Assembly (NCBI RefSeq): GCF_007558825.1
Contig: NZ_VLTK01000002.1
Span: forward strand, 186,001 to 250,000
Source of the DNA: Brevibacterium aurantiacum
GTDB lineage: Bacteria; Actinomycetota; Actinomycetes; Actinomycetales; Brevibacteriaceae
Length of the DNA: 64,000 bases
Direction of reading: 5' to 3'
Each line of letters opens with the position of its first letter. The stretch's first letter is position 1. The notes below the pieces were generated by a model. That model saw only the letters and a program-made list of their open reading frames with translations. It ran no database searches and had not been told where the DNA came from. Positions 34,438-43,002 of this stretch are shown piece by piece. A program made the translations under genes and the position numbers.

Positions 34438-36789
34438 ATGAAAAGCACATCCGAAACGCATGACCGGCAATGCAGCGAACGAAGCAAAAAGCCCGACTCT
34501 GCTGGCAAAGACGCCGGCGCGAGTGCAGATGAAAGTGCGTCGCCACGTTACAGCGTTCGCTATGAATCGAGCGTCACCAATCTTGGCCGTGCATCGGCTG
34601 AATACGACCGGGCGCAGCTGAAGGTGTTCGAACTCAGTGCGGGAGCCATCCTTGAGCAGGTCATCCAGCACAACGGAGCCGACGTTCCCGAAGGGGACGA
34701 CCCGTACACCTTCGCCACGATTGCCGGCTCAGTCGATCGATACCCAGAAGCTTCGGAAGAGGAACGAGTCAGAGAAGCCAACCTACGAATGACCGTCAGC
34801 GATTTGGCTTGGAACTCGGGACCACCGGAAGAATTCTATCTCGACGAGCCCTGCACCGAGCTCGTACTCGTTGTCGACACTCCGACGACCGTGATGGCCT
34901 ACGATGCCGAATTCGCGCAGAGCGTTCGAACGCCCACGGTTGACCCCGAGCCAGAAGCTCCTGAACCTCCGGACTTCCCTGGTTTCGAGCCCGACACCGA
35001 CTTCTCGCGGTGGATCCACGACAATGTGTTCACCGAGGACCTCGTTGAGATTTCGGCAATCTTCGGAACCTCGACTCCGCGCACCTACCGCCGCCTGACT
35101 GCGGCGATGACCGTGATACACGGTCTCCCACGATTCGCCGACCGAGTCCGAGGCGGCGAGTTCACGCAGGCTCATGTTGATGCCGCTGCCGACCTATGCC
35201 AAACGGTTGCCATGCGATTCCTGCCCCGACTGGACGAACATCTCTCTGCCAGGAGAGCAGACGTGACGAGCGAGTACTTCCGAACCGCACTGCGGAAGAA
35301 GATCCAACTCCTCGAACGTGCAGAAGACCGGGCAGAAACAGCCGCCCGTCGACGTAGAGTCGATGTCGACACATTCAAGGATGGAACGGCATGCATGACT
35401 CTGACAGGGCCGGCGGCTGAGGTGCATGCCAGCTTTCAGCGCATCCAGGCCATGGCGCGTGCGATTCATGCGGGACAGGCCAACACGTTCAACCTGGCGC
35501 CTGGAGTTGAGGTGATCGACGAGCGCACCATCAGCAATCTCATGTTTGACATTGCGACCCGGCCACAGCCGAAGCTGAGCATCAGGGTCAGACGAATCGA
35601 CCCGGTGACGGGAATCCAAGGCACCACAGAATCCTCGCTTCTTGATGACAGGGGAAACCCACTGTTTGATTTCGACGACCAAGGAGTCAGTGGGCTGATC
35701 GATTGTGCGAAAGATGCCGCAGGGTCGACTCCGAAAGGCACCGCCTTCTGCCAGGCTCCGCCGCCGCAAGAAGAGATCACAGAATATGACGTAACGGTCG
35801 GCATGCCCACTGATCAGTGGTGGATAGCCAACCAAGCCGCCGTCGTGGTCACGGTCCCTTACCTGACGTTGACCGGCGAATCAGAGCTTCCGGGAACTCT
35901 CGCTGACGGTTCGCCGGTGCCAGCAGAGACAGCCCGACGCATCGGTGCCCGTTCGAAAACACTGACGAGAATACTGACGGATCCGGCGACAGGCACCCCC
36001 ATCGACGCGAAGGCCACCACCTACAGAATTCCGAACGATGTTCGGAGAACGCTCATCGCAAAATGGGCGATCTGCACAGTACCGGGGTGCAGTCGAAGGG
36101 CGGAGAAGTCGGAGATCGACCACGTCATTCCATTCGACCATGACCATCCTGACCAGGGCGGACTCACTCGCTTCAGCAACCTGCATTGTTTGTGTAAAAA
36201 GCACCACGCGGTGAAGACTGCTCGAAACTACTCAGTGCGGATGCCGGAATCTGGCCTGGTCGAATACGAATTCTCCCATGGCGTGACAACCACGGTCGCG
36301 GCTCCCGACCAGCCTGTCGACGCAGCTCAAGCCATCGAGTTCTACGCACTGACTGGTATCCGTCCCAGACAGTGGCGATTTCCGAAAGATAAGGTTCCTC
36401 CACCGCCGTACGTCCTTGAACTCATGCCCGGAGAGACGGCGATTCGAGAACGCGACGAAGCGAGGCAACGCGAACAAGTAATCGCCGACCATCAGCGACA
36501 CCTGCAGGAGAGCTATGACCTGGCGAAAGCCACGCGCCGACAATTGATGATCGATCGGATGTCGGACTGGCAGAACGCGGTATTCCAGCGCTGCCTGCCG
36601 CCGGGGACGGACCCGGTGACGATGAAACGTCTGCCGAGAGGTCGCCGCAGGAACCAGCCCTACCGCAGAGCGAAGAAGACAGCCGATCACCGTGCTTCCA
36701 AGGTCGAGTACGTGCGCATCAAGAAGGCCTGGCAAGAGGCACGCGTGCAATGGGAACACGATCTCGCGAAAGACCCGCCGCCGTTCTGA
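34438..36789 (+). CDS. DUF222 / HNH endonuclease-domain protein
   Basis: 783 residues. The N-terminal half has the DUF222 (also called 13E12-repeat) helical region, including DLVEISAIFGTSTPRTYRRL and ARRADVTSEYFRTALRKKIQLL. A C-terminal HNH nuclease (about residues 541-597) shows CTVPGC, EIDHVIPFD, SNLHCLCKKHH with zinc-binding cysteines and the catalytic His-Asn-His. A basic tail (RLPRGRRRNQPYRRAKKTADH) follows. Such proteins occur in many copies in Brevibacterium, Mycobacterium and relatives; their biological role is unsettled. AGGTGA precedes the ATG. The upstream 100 bp are distinctly AT-rich compared with the rest of the window. Confidence 0.9.
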   Translation: MKSTSETHDRQCSERSKKPDSAGKDAGASADESASPRYSVRYESSVTNLGRASAEYDRAQLKVFELSAGAILEQVIQHNGADVPEGDDPYTFATIAGSVDRYPEASEEERVREANLRMTVSDLAWNSGPPEEFYLDEPCTELVLVVDTPTTVMAYDAEFAQSVRTPTVDPEPEAPEPPDFPGFEPDTDFSRWIHDNVFTEDLVEISAIFGTSTPRTYRRLTAAMTVIHGLPRFADRVRGGEFTQAHVDAAADLCQTVAMRFLPRLDEHLSARRADVTSEYFRTALRKKIQLLERAEDRAETAARRRRVDVDTFKDGTACMTLTGPAAEVHASFQRIQAMARAIHAGQANTFNLAPGVEVIDERTISNLMFDIATRPQPKLSIRVRRIDPVTGIQGTTESSLLDDRGNPLFDFDDQGVSGLIDCAKDAAGSTPKGTAFCQAPPPQEEITEYDVTVGMPTDQWWIANQAAVVVTVPYLTLTGESELPGTLADGSPVPAETARRIGARSKTLTRILTDPATGTPIDAKATTYRIPNDVRRTLIAKWAICTVPGCSRRAEKSEIDHVIPFDHDHPDQGGLTRFSNLHCLCKKHHAVKTARNYSVRMPESGLVEYEFSHGVTTTVAAPDQPVDAAQAIEFYALTGIRPRQWRFPKDKVPPPPYVLELMPGETAIRERDEARQREQVIADHQRHLQESYDLAKATRRQLMIDRMSDWQNAVFQRCLPPGTDPVTMKRLPRGRRRNQPYRRAKKTADHRASKVEYVRIKKAWQEARVQWEHDLAKDPPPF

Positions 36790-36877
36790 GCAGGCCGCCA
36801 TTTCGAGCAGACTGGATACGTCCGGACAGGATAAGTTCACACCGGTTCAGGCAGGACTGGGGCAGTCCACCTGGCTC

Positions 36878-36911
36878 GATTCCCACCTGGTTCAGATTCC
36901 CATCTGGTTCA
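36878..36911. repeat. Two-copy 17-bp tandem repeat
   Basis: GATTCCCACCTGGTTCA and GATTCCCATCTGGTTCA are adjacent (one mismatch), between the HNH gene and the response regulator. Confidence 0.9.
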
Positions 36912-36964
36912 ATTCACGAGGTATTATCCGTGTTGGTTTTGAGACCTGAAAACGACGAGCCCGT

Positions 36965-37651
36965 TCAGATGATGCCGGAACCCGCGGTCAAACCGGACCG
37001 CTCGACAAGGACAGCGATACGGACCCGGTTGCTGGCATCGAGTTTGACGTTCACCCGGTTGAGATGAGTCTTCACGGTGGCCTCGCTGGAGTAAGTCGCC
37101 TCGGCGATCTCACGATTCGACAGCCCTCGTGCGACGAGGACAGCGATCTCACGTTCCTTCGCTGTCAGGGTGGAGATGAGTGTGGCGGCATCGCGTTTGG
37201 TCCGATGATCCTGTTTGGCCGTGATGGTTCTGATGATCCGCAGCGTCGCCTGCGGTGCCAGAATCGACTCACCGGCATGGACCTTCCTGATGGCCTCGGC
37301 AAGCTCCGCAGGACCGATGTCCTTGAGGAGGAAGCCACTGGCACCGGCTTCGAGAGCCCCGAAGAGATAATCATCGGAATCGAAGCTGGTGAGAGCAATG
37401 ACCTTGGGCGGTCGCACGCTGTTGGTCAACCGCCGTGTTGCTTCGATGCCACCGATTCCCGGCATCCGCACATCCATGAGCACGATGTCGGGAAAATGAA
37501 GTGAAGCTTGCTCCAGTGCACCTTCGCCATTGAGGGCAGTTCCGACCGTGTCAATGTCCTCAGCGACCTGAAGTATGGCCCTGAGACCAGTCAGCACCAT
37601 CGAGTCATCGTCGACGAGGAGGACGCGGATACTGGGAGAAGTCTGAGGCAT
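36965..37651 (-). CDS. NarL/LuxR-family response regulator
   Basis: 228 residues. Receiver domain with acidic pocket D14-D16 (VDDD), phospho-acceptor D60 (IVLMDVRMPG), Thr/Ser in IALTSFD and the conserved Lys in FLLKDIGPAE. The C-terminal LuxR helix-turn-helix is LTAKEREIAVLVARGLSNREIAEATYSSEATVKTHLNRV. It pairs with the histidine kinase upstream on the same strand; the two are separated by 205 bp containing an array of 16-bp repeats, an unusual gap for a two-component pair. Target genes unknown; the adjacent DUF4352 gene is a candidate. Confidence 0.93.
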   Translation of the reverse strand: MPQTSPSIRVLLVDDDSMVLTGLRAILQVAEDIDTVGTALNGEGALEQASLHFPDIVLMDVRMPGIGGIEATRRLTNSVRPPKVIALTSFDSDDYLFGALEAGASGFLLKDIGPAELAEAIRKVHAGESILAPQATLRIIRTITAKQDHRTKRDAATLISTLTAKEREIAVLVARGLSNREIAEATYSSEATVKTHLNRVNVKLDASNRVRIAVLVERSGLTAGSGII

Positions 37652-37760
37652 GAAAACAGACTACAGGAGGCCTAGGACACGACAGTGGCGAAGCCGCGTG
37701 GGCACAGCATCGGCAGGGAAACGGTGCCACAGAAAAGCGCCTTGGCACCGGTGACGAGCG

Positions 37761-37872
37761 TCAGCCCCGAGTTTGGTCAGCCCCGAGTTCGGTCAGCGCT
37801 GAGAATGGTCAGCGCTGAGAAGGGTCAACGGGGAACCTGGAAAACGCCGAGCCTGTTCAGCGTTGGGGCCGG
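37761..37872. repeat. Array of 16-bp tandem repeats
   Basis: Seven consecutive 16-bp windows from 37761; the first four are close copies of TCAGCnCnGAGnnnGG, and the last three are decayed. The last window overlaps the histidine kinase stop codon (37857-37859). The array separates the kinase from its response regulator. Confidence 0.88.
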
Positions 37873-39320
37873 CGTTCGAAAGGCGGGAAGGATACATCGA
37901 CGACGAACAAGCCCTCACGCGGTCCGATGCTGACCGTGCCCGAGAGCAGGTGCGTTCTTTCGCGGATTCCCTCGAGCCCGGCTCCCGAACCACTCGTCGA
38001 TAAGTCCGATTCCGGATATTCGTTCGTCCTGGTCGTCGGCAGCGCGTTCGCTACGACGATGCGCGCTCCCTGGTTGGCCGAAACGCTCAGGCTCAGATCC
38101 ACAGGTGCGCCGGGGGAGTGCTTCAATGCGTTCGTCAGGGACTCCTGCACGATGCGATAAACCGCCCGGTCAAGCACCGTGGGCGCACTCTCAAGGTCCT
38201 GCATGATGATTGACGGACGAATCTGCGTGCCCGTCGCCTGAACCGAGGCGATGAGCTGCGGAATGGAGCCCATGGAGGGCAGACTCGGCGGAGTCGACGT
38301 CGGCCCCAGCTGGCTCTGTCCACCGAAGGTTCCTTCACGCACGCCGCCGACAAGGTCGCGCAGATCGTCCAACGATGCACGTGCCTCTCGGCGCAGCGCC
38401 GAGGCGACAGTCGCCACCTCGGCGTCATCCTGGGTTCCGACTTCAAGCGCACCGGAGTGCAGGGAGATGACGGATAAGCGGTGGGAGAGGGTGTCGTGAA
38501 GCTCGCGGGCCAGAAGGTTGCGCTCGGACTGGCGAGCGAGTTCCGTGGACAGCGATTCGCTGCGCTCGGTTTCACGCTGGGCGATCGTCTCGACGGCTTT
38601 CATTCTGCGAGTCCGGCGCAGCAGCAGCCCGAACCCGATGCTCACCCCGAGTCCGACGACGCCGGCGATGACCGTCAGCAGATTCATAGCCAACAGAGAG
38701 TCCGCAGGTGGGGCAGAAGCTTCGACGTCGGTGATCACCGCAGGATCACCCACGATCATGAGACCGAATGGGTTGAGCGCAGGAGGCAGGAGACAGTGAC
38801 GGATCACTCCGGCGATGACGAGCACCGACCCGATGACGGCGGTGACGATCATCCGCACTCGGGTTCCGCGAATAACGATGTGGAACAGGCCGATGAGGAG
38901 CAGGAGACCATCGCCCCAACTCGCGGCGAGGAGAGCTCCGGCGATGAATGGCACGAGAGGCCAACGACGCCGGACGAAGACGCTGAGCCAAACGAGACTC
39001 AGCAGCAAAACCACGACGATTCCCGTATTCGTGAGTTCACCGTTGCTGCCGAAGGCCCACGGGTTAGCCTGCAGCGCCAGCGCCGAAATGACTAAGCCCG
39101 TCACATAGGCGATGACGCCCACGAGGATGCTCGCCGCCAACTGGACTCCGTGCCGTAGACGCCGTTTGCGTTCCGAGTGCGAGGCAGCACCCGGGTGTGG
39201 CCTCGCGGAGGCAGCAGGCATCGGTGGCTGGGCCGGCCTCGGCGGGACGGAAGAGCCATGATGCGGCGGCGGGAACGGATGAGCTGTCACAACAGGAATC
39301 GTAACTGCACACACTGACAC
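37857..39320 (-). CDS. HisKA_3 sensor histidine kinase
   Basis: 487 residues. A Pro-rich cytoplasmic N-terminus (residues 13-45) is followed by five or six membrane helices (about 55-245) without a large extracellular domain. The phospho-acceptor region is LLARELHDTLSHRLSVISLHSG. The HATPase has the N-box EsLTNALKHSP and G-box GSGAGLEGIRERTH. It should phosphorylate the regulator at 36965. The start is uncertain: GTG at 39320 is kept, but GTG at 39290 (beginning TAHPFPPP) is equally possible and neither has a clear ribosome-binding site. The signal sensed is unknown; it is probably membrane-borne. Confidence 0.9.
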   Translation of the reverse strand: MSVCAVTIPVVTAHPFPPPHHGSSVPPRPAQPPMPAASARPHPGAASHSERKRRLRHGVQLAASILVGVIAYVTGLVISALALQANPWAFGSNGELTNTGIVVVLLLSLVWLSVFVRRRWPLVPFIAGALLAASWGDGLLLLIGLFHIVIRGTRVRMIVTAVIGSVLVIAGVIRHCLLPPALNPFGLMIVGDPAVITDVEASAPPADSLLAMNLLTVIAGVVGLGVSIGFGLLLRRTRRMKAVETIAQRETERSESLSTELARQSERNLLARELHDTLSHRLSVISLHSGALEVGTQDDAEVATVASALRREARASLDDLRDLVGGVREGTFGGQSQLGPTSTPPSLPSMGSIPQLIASVQATGTQIRPSIIMQDLESAPTVLDRAVYRIVQESLTNALKHSPGAPVDLSLSVSANQGARIVVANALPTTRTNEYPESDLSTSGSGAGLEGIRERTHLLSGTVSIGPREGLFVVDVSFPPFERRPQR

Positions 39321-39509
39321 CGGACGTCAGCCATCAGGCTGCCGTCGCCTGGCCGATCGATGATCGAGGTTGAGCCGATCGGTTGATGTCCGATCTTCGC
39401 CGAGGCGGAATGCTGAAGGAGTATCAACGCGAACCTCACGATTTCAATTGCGCCAGCCACTTAGAACCGCCTTCCAACGGAGCACGGCGCTCATCATCAA
39501 AGGAGCATG

Positions 39510-40415
39510 ATGTCCACTCACAACGACCCACACACGCAGCCCGGTGCCCAGCCTCAGCCCGGTGTCGACGCGCAAGGTTCCACCTACCGCGTGCCTGGCC
39601 CGCAGATGGCCGGCACGCCTATGGCCGACCCGCAGGCGTCCGGTTTCCCGGGTGCTGGACATCCGAGCACGGGACCCACAGGACCCAGCGGCTACGGCGG
39701 ACCCGGTGGGTACGATTCAGGTGCGTATGGCCAGGGCGCCTATGGATCCGGTGGTTACGGTCCCGGCGCCTATGGTCCAGGCAACTCAGGGCAGAAACCA
39801 CCGAAGCGGAAGAAGCCGCTGCTCAAACGCTGGTGGTTCTGGATTGTTCTCATCCTGGTTGTCGTCATCATCGGAAGTGCCATCTCCGGCGGGGGAGACG
39901 ATTCGGCAGAGAATACCGAATCCTCTGCTGCCGTCGCCGAGGATGAGACGGCGAGCGGTGACAATGCGAAGGAAGAACCTGCGGCGGATAAACCGGCCGA
40001 AGAAGACGCTGCTGCCAGCTACGGAATCGGCGATGTGGTGGCTGCCGATGACTGGGAAGTCGCCGTCAACTCGGTCAAGGACGGCGTCTCCTCAGTCGGC
40101 GACGAGTACATGGGTGCAGAGGCCCAAGGCCAGTTCGTCACCGTCAACCTGTCCGTCAAGAACACGGCCTCGGCGCCGGACTTCTTCTGGGAGGACAATA
40201 TCAAGCTCGGCGACGAAGCCGGGAACACCTATTCCGCGGACTCGAAGGCCGGACTCTACGCCGACGCTGACTCCATTCTCTTCGCCGAGGAGATCAACCC
40301 GGGCAACACGGCCAAGGGCGTTCTCGTCTTCGATGTCCCCGCCGATGTCTCACCGGACAAGCTCACCTTCGAAGGGGGACTCTTCGCTGAGCCGATAGAG
40401 ATCTCACTCGGCTGA
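39510..40415 (+). CDS. DUF4352 membrane-anchored protein
   Basis: 301 residues. A Pro/Gly/Tyr-rich N-terminus (residues about 1-95, repeats like G-x-Y-G-P/S/Q-G) is followed by a basic stretch KPPKRKKPLLKR, one membrane helix (WWFWIVLILVVVIIGSAI, about 107-124), an acidic low-complexity linker, and a C-terminal extracytoplasmic domain (about 168-301) of DUF4352 immunoglobulin-like type, including GQFVTVNLSVKNTASAP. The start at 39510 is preferred over the adjacent ATG because AAAGGAG then has proper spacing. It lies between two two-component systems. Function unknown; related proteins act at the cell envelope. Confidence 0.85.
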   Translation: MSTHNDPHTQPGAQPQPGVDAQGSTYRVPGPQMAGTPMADPQASGFPGAGHPSTGPTGPSGYGGPGGYDSGAYGQGAYGSGGYGPGAYGPGNSGQKPPKRKKPLLKRWWFWIVLILVVVIIGSAISGGGDDSAENTESSAAVAEDETASGDNAKEEPAADKPAEEDAAASYGIGDVVAADDWEVAVNSVKDGVSSVGDEYMGAEAQGQFVTVNLSVKNTASAPDFFWEDNIKLGDEAGNTYSADSKAGLYADADSILFAEEINPGNTAKGVLVFDVPADVSPDKLTFEGGLFAEPIEISLG

Positions 40416-40422
40416 GAGTCGT

Positions 40423-40500
40423 GGTCGGACCGGGTCAACCATGATCGGACTGGGCTGAACCACGCCGGATCGGACTGGACCACACCGGATCGGACTGGAC
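40423..40500. repeat. Four-copy imperfect repeat after the DUF4352 gene
   Basis: The motif GRTCGGAYYGG occurs at 40423, 40443, 40468 and 40488. The last two copies belong to adjacent 20-bp units (40461-40480, 40481-40500) that differ by one base. This occupies part of the 314-bp gene-free stretch 40416-40729, where nothing else was recognised. Confidence 0.85.
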
Positions 40501-40729
40501 GACTGGCAGAAGCCAGAGACCACCTCGGCGGTCTCTGGCTTCTGCTTTCCCATTTACCGGTCAATGGCAGTGTTCTCTGGTTCACGGCCGTGACGGATCC
40601 GAACTCTCACGGGACGCCTAGCCGTGTTTGCTACTGTCACACTGACGAAGTGTGCCAGGTGAGTCGACCTTTCGGGTCGACGCCGGGCCGAATAATCGGC
40701 GCAGGGCCGCAGAAGGAGAACCGGAATTC

Positions 40730-42178
40730 GTGCTGTTCAGCAAGCTGTTCGACAGATTCCTGCCACCGGACCGCAGATTCAACCCTGAGGCGCTGGCTTG
40801 GGTGGCGGTGATCTTCACTGCCATCGTGATGCTCGCCGTCGAGTCCTCCATCGCGGTGGGAGTCCATGAAGCTCCTGTGGCCCTGGCGTTCATCGTCACT
40901 GTGATCCACGCGGGGTCGATGCCGCTGTCGATGCTGCGCCCGCTCTTCGGCGCGATCGTCTCCGTCGTCGCCTGCGGTGCCCTTCCGCTGCTCGGCCCGT
41001 ACCTCTCGGGTGTTCCCTGGCCATGGATGGTGCCGATGATGATCACCCAGATCCTCATCATCCTCATTGTGGGGCTCCGTGCCCACTGGGGGGTGGCCTT
41101 GGCGGCGCTGCTGGCGAGCATCGCAATCTCAGCGGCGGCTGCCGTCTTCGGGCATATTCAGTACCCCGAGAGCAGGTCGGAGTCCTCGATCGTCAACATC
41201 GTCATCTTCTCCTGTATCGCAGGTGGCTTCTATGTCGCCGCGGTCATCGTCCAACAGTGGCATCTGATCCGATCGCAGCTGCTGCAGGAACAGGAGAATA
41301 CCGCCGAGGAGCATTCGAAGCGCGTCGTGGTCGAGGAGAAGACGCGGATTGCCCGTGAACTGCACGACATCGTCGCCCACAGCATGTCGATCATCAACAT
41401 CCAGGCCTCGAGCGCACCGTTTCGCCACCCCAACATCGACGCAGACGTGGGGAAGGAGTTCGAAGACATCTCCATCTCCGCCCGCAACGCCCTCACCGAG
41501 ATGCGCGGACTGCTGGGAGTTCTGCGCAATGATGATTCGAACCAGGAGCTTGCACCTCAGCCGAAGTTCTCAGAGGTCGAAGGCCTGGTCAAGAAGGCAC
41601 AGCAGGCTGGAGTCAACGTCACGATGGAACGCAGCGGGGGACCGCTGGATCGCAGTCTGCGCGACAGCACCGGGCTGGCCGGATACCGCATCGTCCAGGA
41701 AGCGCTGAGCAACGCCATTCGCCACGCCACCGAATCCCAGATTCACATCAAGGTCGACAGCGGCGGCACCGCCCTGTGGATCAACGTCGTCAACACTGCT
41801 GGGAAGGGCCCGTCAGAGGCGGCGAAGAACGAGGTCCACCGTCATCAGGGCCTCATCGGAATGCGAGAACGTGCGGCCTCGGTCGGAGGGGAACTCCGAA
41901 CCGGCTGGACCCGCAGCGGAGGTTTCGAAGTCGAGGCCGTGCTGCCGCTGGCCGTGGCCGATTCGCCTCGCCCCGATTCCGGTGAGCGTGATTCGAGCGA
42001 CCGTGATCGGGGCGAGGCTGACTCGCCCCAGGCTGACGCGCCCGAGGCTGACTCGCCCGAAGGCGGCGGTCGCGAAGTACTCGCGGACTCAGCCCCAGAC
42101 GCCGTCGCAGATGACACAGACTTCAACGCAGACGACACATCAGATCAATCGCAGGGTGATGAGAGGAGCAACGCGTGA
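40730..42178 (+). CDS. HisKA_3 sensor histidine kinase, DesK-like
   Basis: 482 residues from the GTG at 40730, supported by AAGGAG upstream; a frame open to 40652 lacks one. Five to six membrane helices (about residues 20-175) with almost no extracellular domain precede a helix and the phospho-acceptor H212 in RIARELHDIVAHSMSI. The HATPase follows (EALSNAIRHAT, HQGLIGMRERA). The last 70 residues form an unusual acidic Ser/Asp/Glu/Pro tail with repeated E-A-D-S-P units. It overlaps the response regulator gene by GTGA. Gene order kinase-regulator-desaturase and topology resemble the membrane-fluidity sensor DesK of Bacillus; that role is inference. Confidence 0.9.
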   Translation: MLFSKLFDRFLPPDRRFNPEALAWVAVIFTAIVMLAVESSIAVGVHEAPVALAFIVTVIHAGSMPLSMLRPLFGAIVSVVACGALPLLGPYLSGVPWPWMVPMMITQILIILIVGLRAHWGVALAALLASIAISAAAAVFGHIQYPESRSESSIVNIVIFSCIAGGFYVAAVIVQQWHLIRSQLLQEQENTAEEHSKRVVVEEKTRIARELHDIVAHSMSIINIQASSAPFRHPNIDADVGKEFEDISISARNALTEMRGLLGVLRNDDSNQELAPQPKFSEVEGLVKKAQQAGVNVTMERSGGPLDRSLRDSTGLAGYRIVQEALSNAIRHATESQIHIKVDSGGTALWINVVNTAGKGPSEAAKNEVHRHQGLIGMRERAASVGGELRTGWTRSGGFEVEAVLPLAVADSPRPDSGERDSSDRDRGEADSPQADAPEADSPEGGGREVLADSAPDAVADDTDFNADDTSDQSQGDERSNA

Positions 42179-42915
42179 TTCGCATCGTGATTGCTGATGA
42201 TCAGGCAATGGTTCGAGCTGGCTTCGCCGCGCTGTTGGATGCGCACCCCGACATCGACGTGGTGGGTCAGGCGCAGGACGGCGTCGAATGCGTCGGCCTC
42301 GTTGCCGAGCTGAAGCCGGACATCGTGCTCATGGATGTGCGCATGCCGGAGCTCGACGGCATCGAAGCCACCCGTGAGATCCTCTCGGCCAGATCGCGGC
42401 AGGCGGTCCGGCAGACAACGACCCCGCAGGCGTCGGCGTCGGCATTGAGCACCCAAGACACAAGCGCCATCGACGAAGACGTGACGCGCATCATCATGCT
42501 CACGACCTTCGACATCGACGACTATGTCTTCGATGCGATCCGTGCCGGTGCCAGCGGCTTTCTCCTCAAGGACGCCCCACCCAGCGAACTCGCCGAGGCT
42601 GTGCGGGTGGTGGCATCGGGTGAGGGGCTGCTGGCCCCGAGCGTCACCCGCAGAGTCATCGAGCACTTCGCCGCAGGACCGCAGACATCGAACGCTGCGG
42701 CCCTGCCCGACCTCACCGACCGCGAACGCGAGATCCTAGTGCTGGTGGCGCGTGGTGAGACCAACACGGAGATCGCTGCCTCACTGTTCATCGCAGTGCA
42801 GACCGTCAAGACCCATGTTTCGCGAATTCTCTACAAACTCGACGCCCGAGACCGCGCTCAAGCGGTCATCGCCGCCTATGAATCAGGGCTCATCGTGCCT
42901 GGCGCCCAGGTCTGA
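42175..42915 (+). CDS. NarL/LuxR-family response regulator with receiver insertion
   Basis: 246 residues. Receiver: D8-D9, phospho-acceptor D54 (IVLMDVRMPE), MLTTFD and FLLKDAPPSE. LuxR-type DNA-binding domain: LTDREREILVLVARGETNTEIAASLFIAVQTVKTHVSRI. Compared with the paralogue at 36965, an extra 20-25 polar residues (about 75-100: QAVRQTTTPQASASALSTQD) separate helix 3 from strand 4 of the receiver. It is translationally coupled to the kinase. The desaturase gene starts 87 bases downstream with a palindrome in between, making it the likely target. Confidence 0.93.
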   Translation: MIRIVIADDQAMVRAGFAALLDAHPDIDVVGQAQDGVECVGLVAELKPDIVLMDVRMPELDGIEATREILSARSRQAVRQTTTPQASASALSTQDTSAIDEDVTRIIMLTTFDIDDYVFDAIRAGASGFLLKDAPPSELAEAVRVVASGEGLLAPSVTRRVIEHFAAGPQTSNAAALPDLTDREREILVLVARGETNTEIAASLFIAVQTVKTHVSRILYKLDARDRAQAVIAAYESGLIVPGAQV

Positions 42916-42922
42916 TGACACG

Positions 42923-42944
42923 ACCCCCTACCTGGGTAGGGGGT
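42923..42944. promoter_or_regulatory. 22-bp dyad between response regulator and desaturase genes
   Basis: ACCCCCTAC and GTAGGGGGT are perfect 9-bp arms around CTGG, eight bases after the regulator stop and 59 before the desaturase ATG. It could be a terminator hairpin for the two-component operon or, from its symmetry, a binding site for the NarL-type regulator. Confidence 0.5.
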
Positions 42945-43002
42945 GAAATACGGTGCTCTGGGGTGATGCCAAGGCGACGACCCACCTCGTACGGTAAGTA
43001 AT

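Noticed and set aside
34438-36789. HNH/DUF222 protein as part of a new defence or mobile system
   Set aside because: Such genes are abundant and usually solitary in this group. No methyltransferase, toxin-antitoxin partner, transposase or att-like repeat flanks it.
37761-37872. CRISPR array
   Set aside because: Units are contiguous 16-bp copies without spacers, and no cas gene is nearby; it is a tandem repeat.
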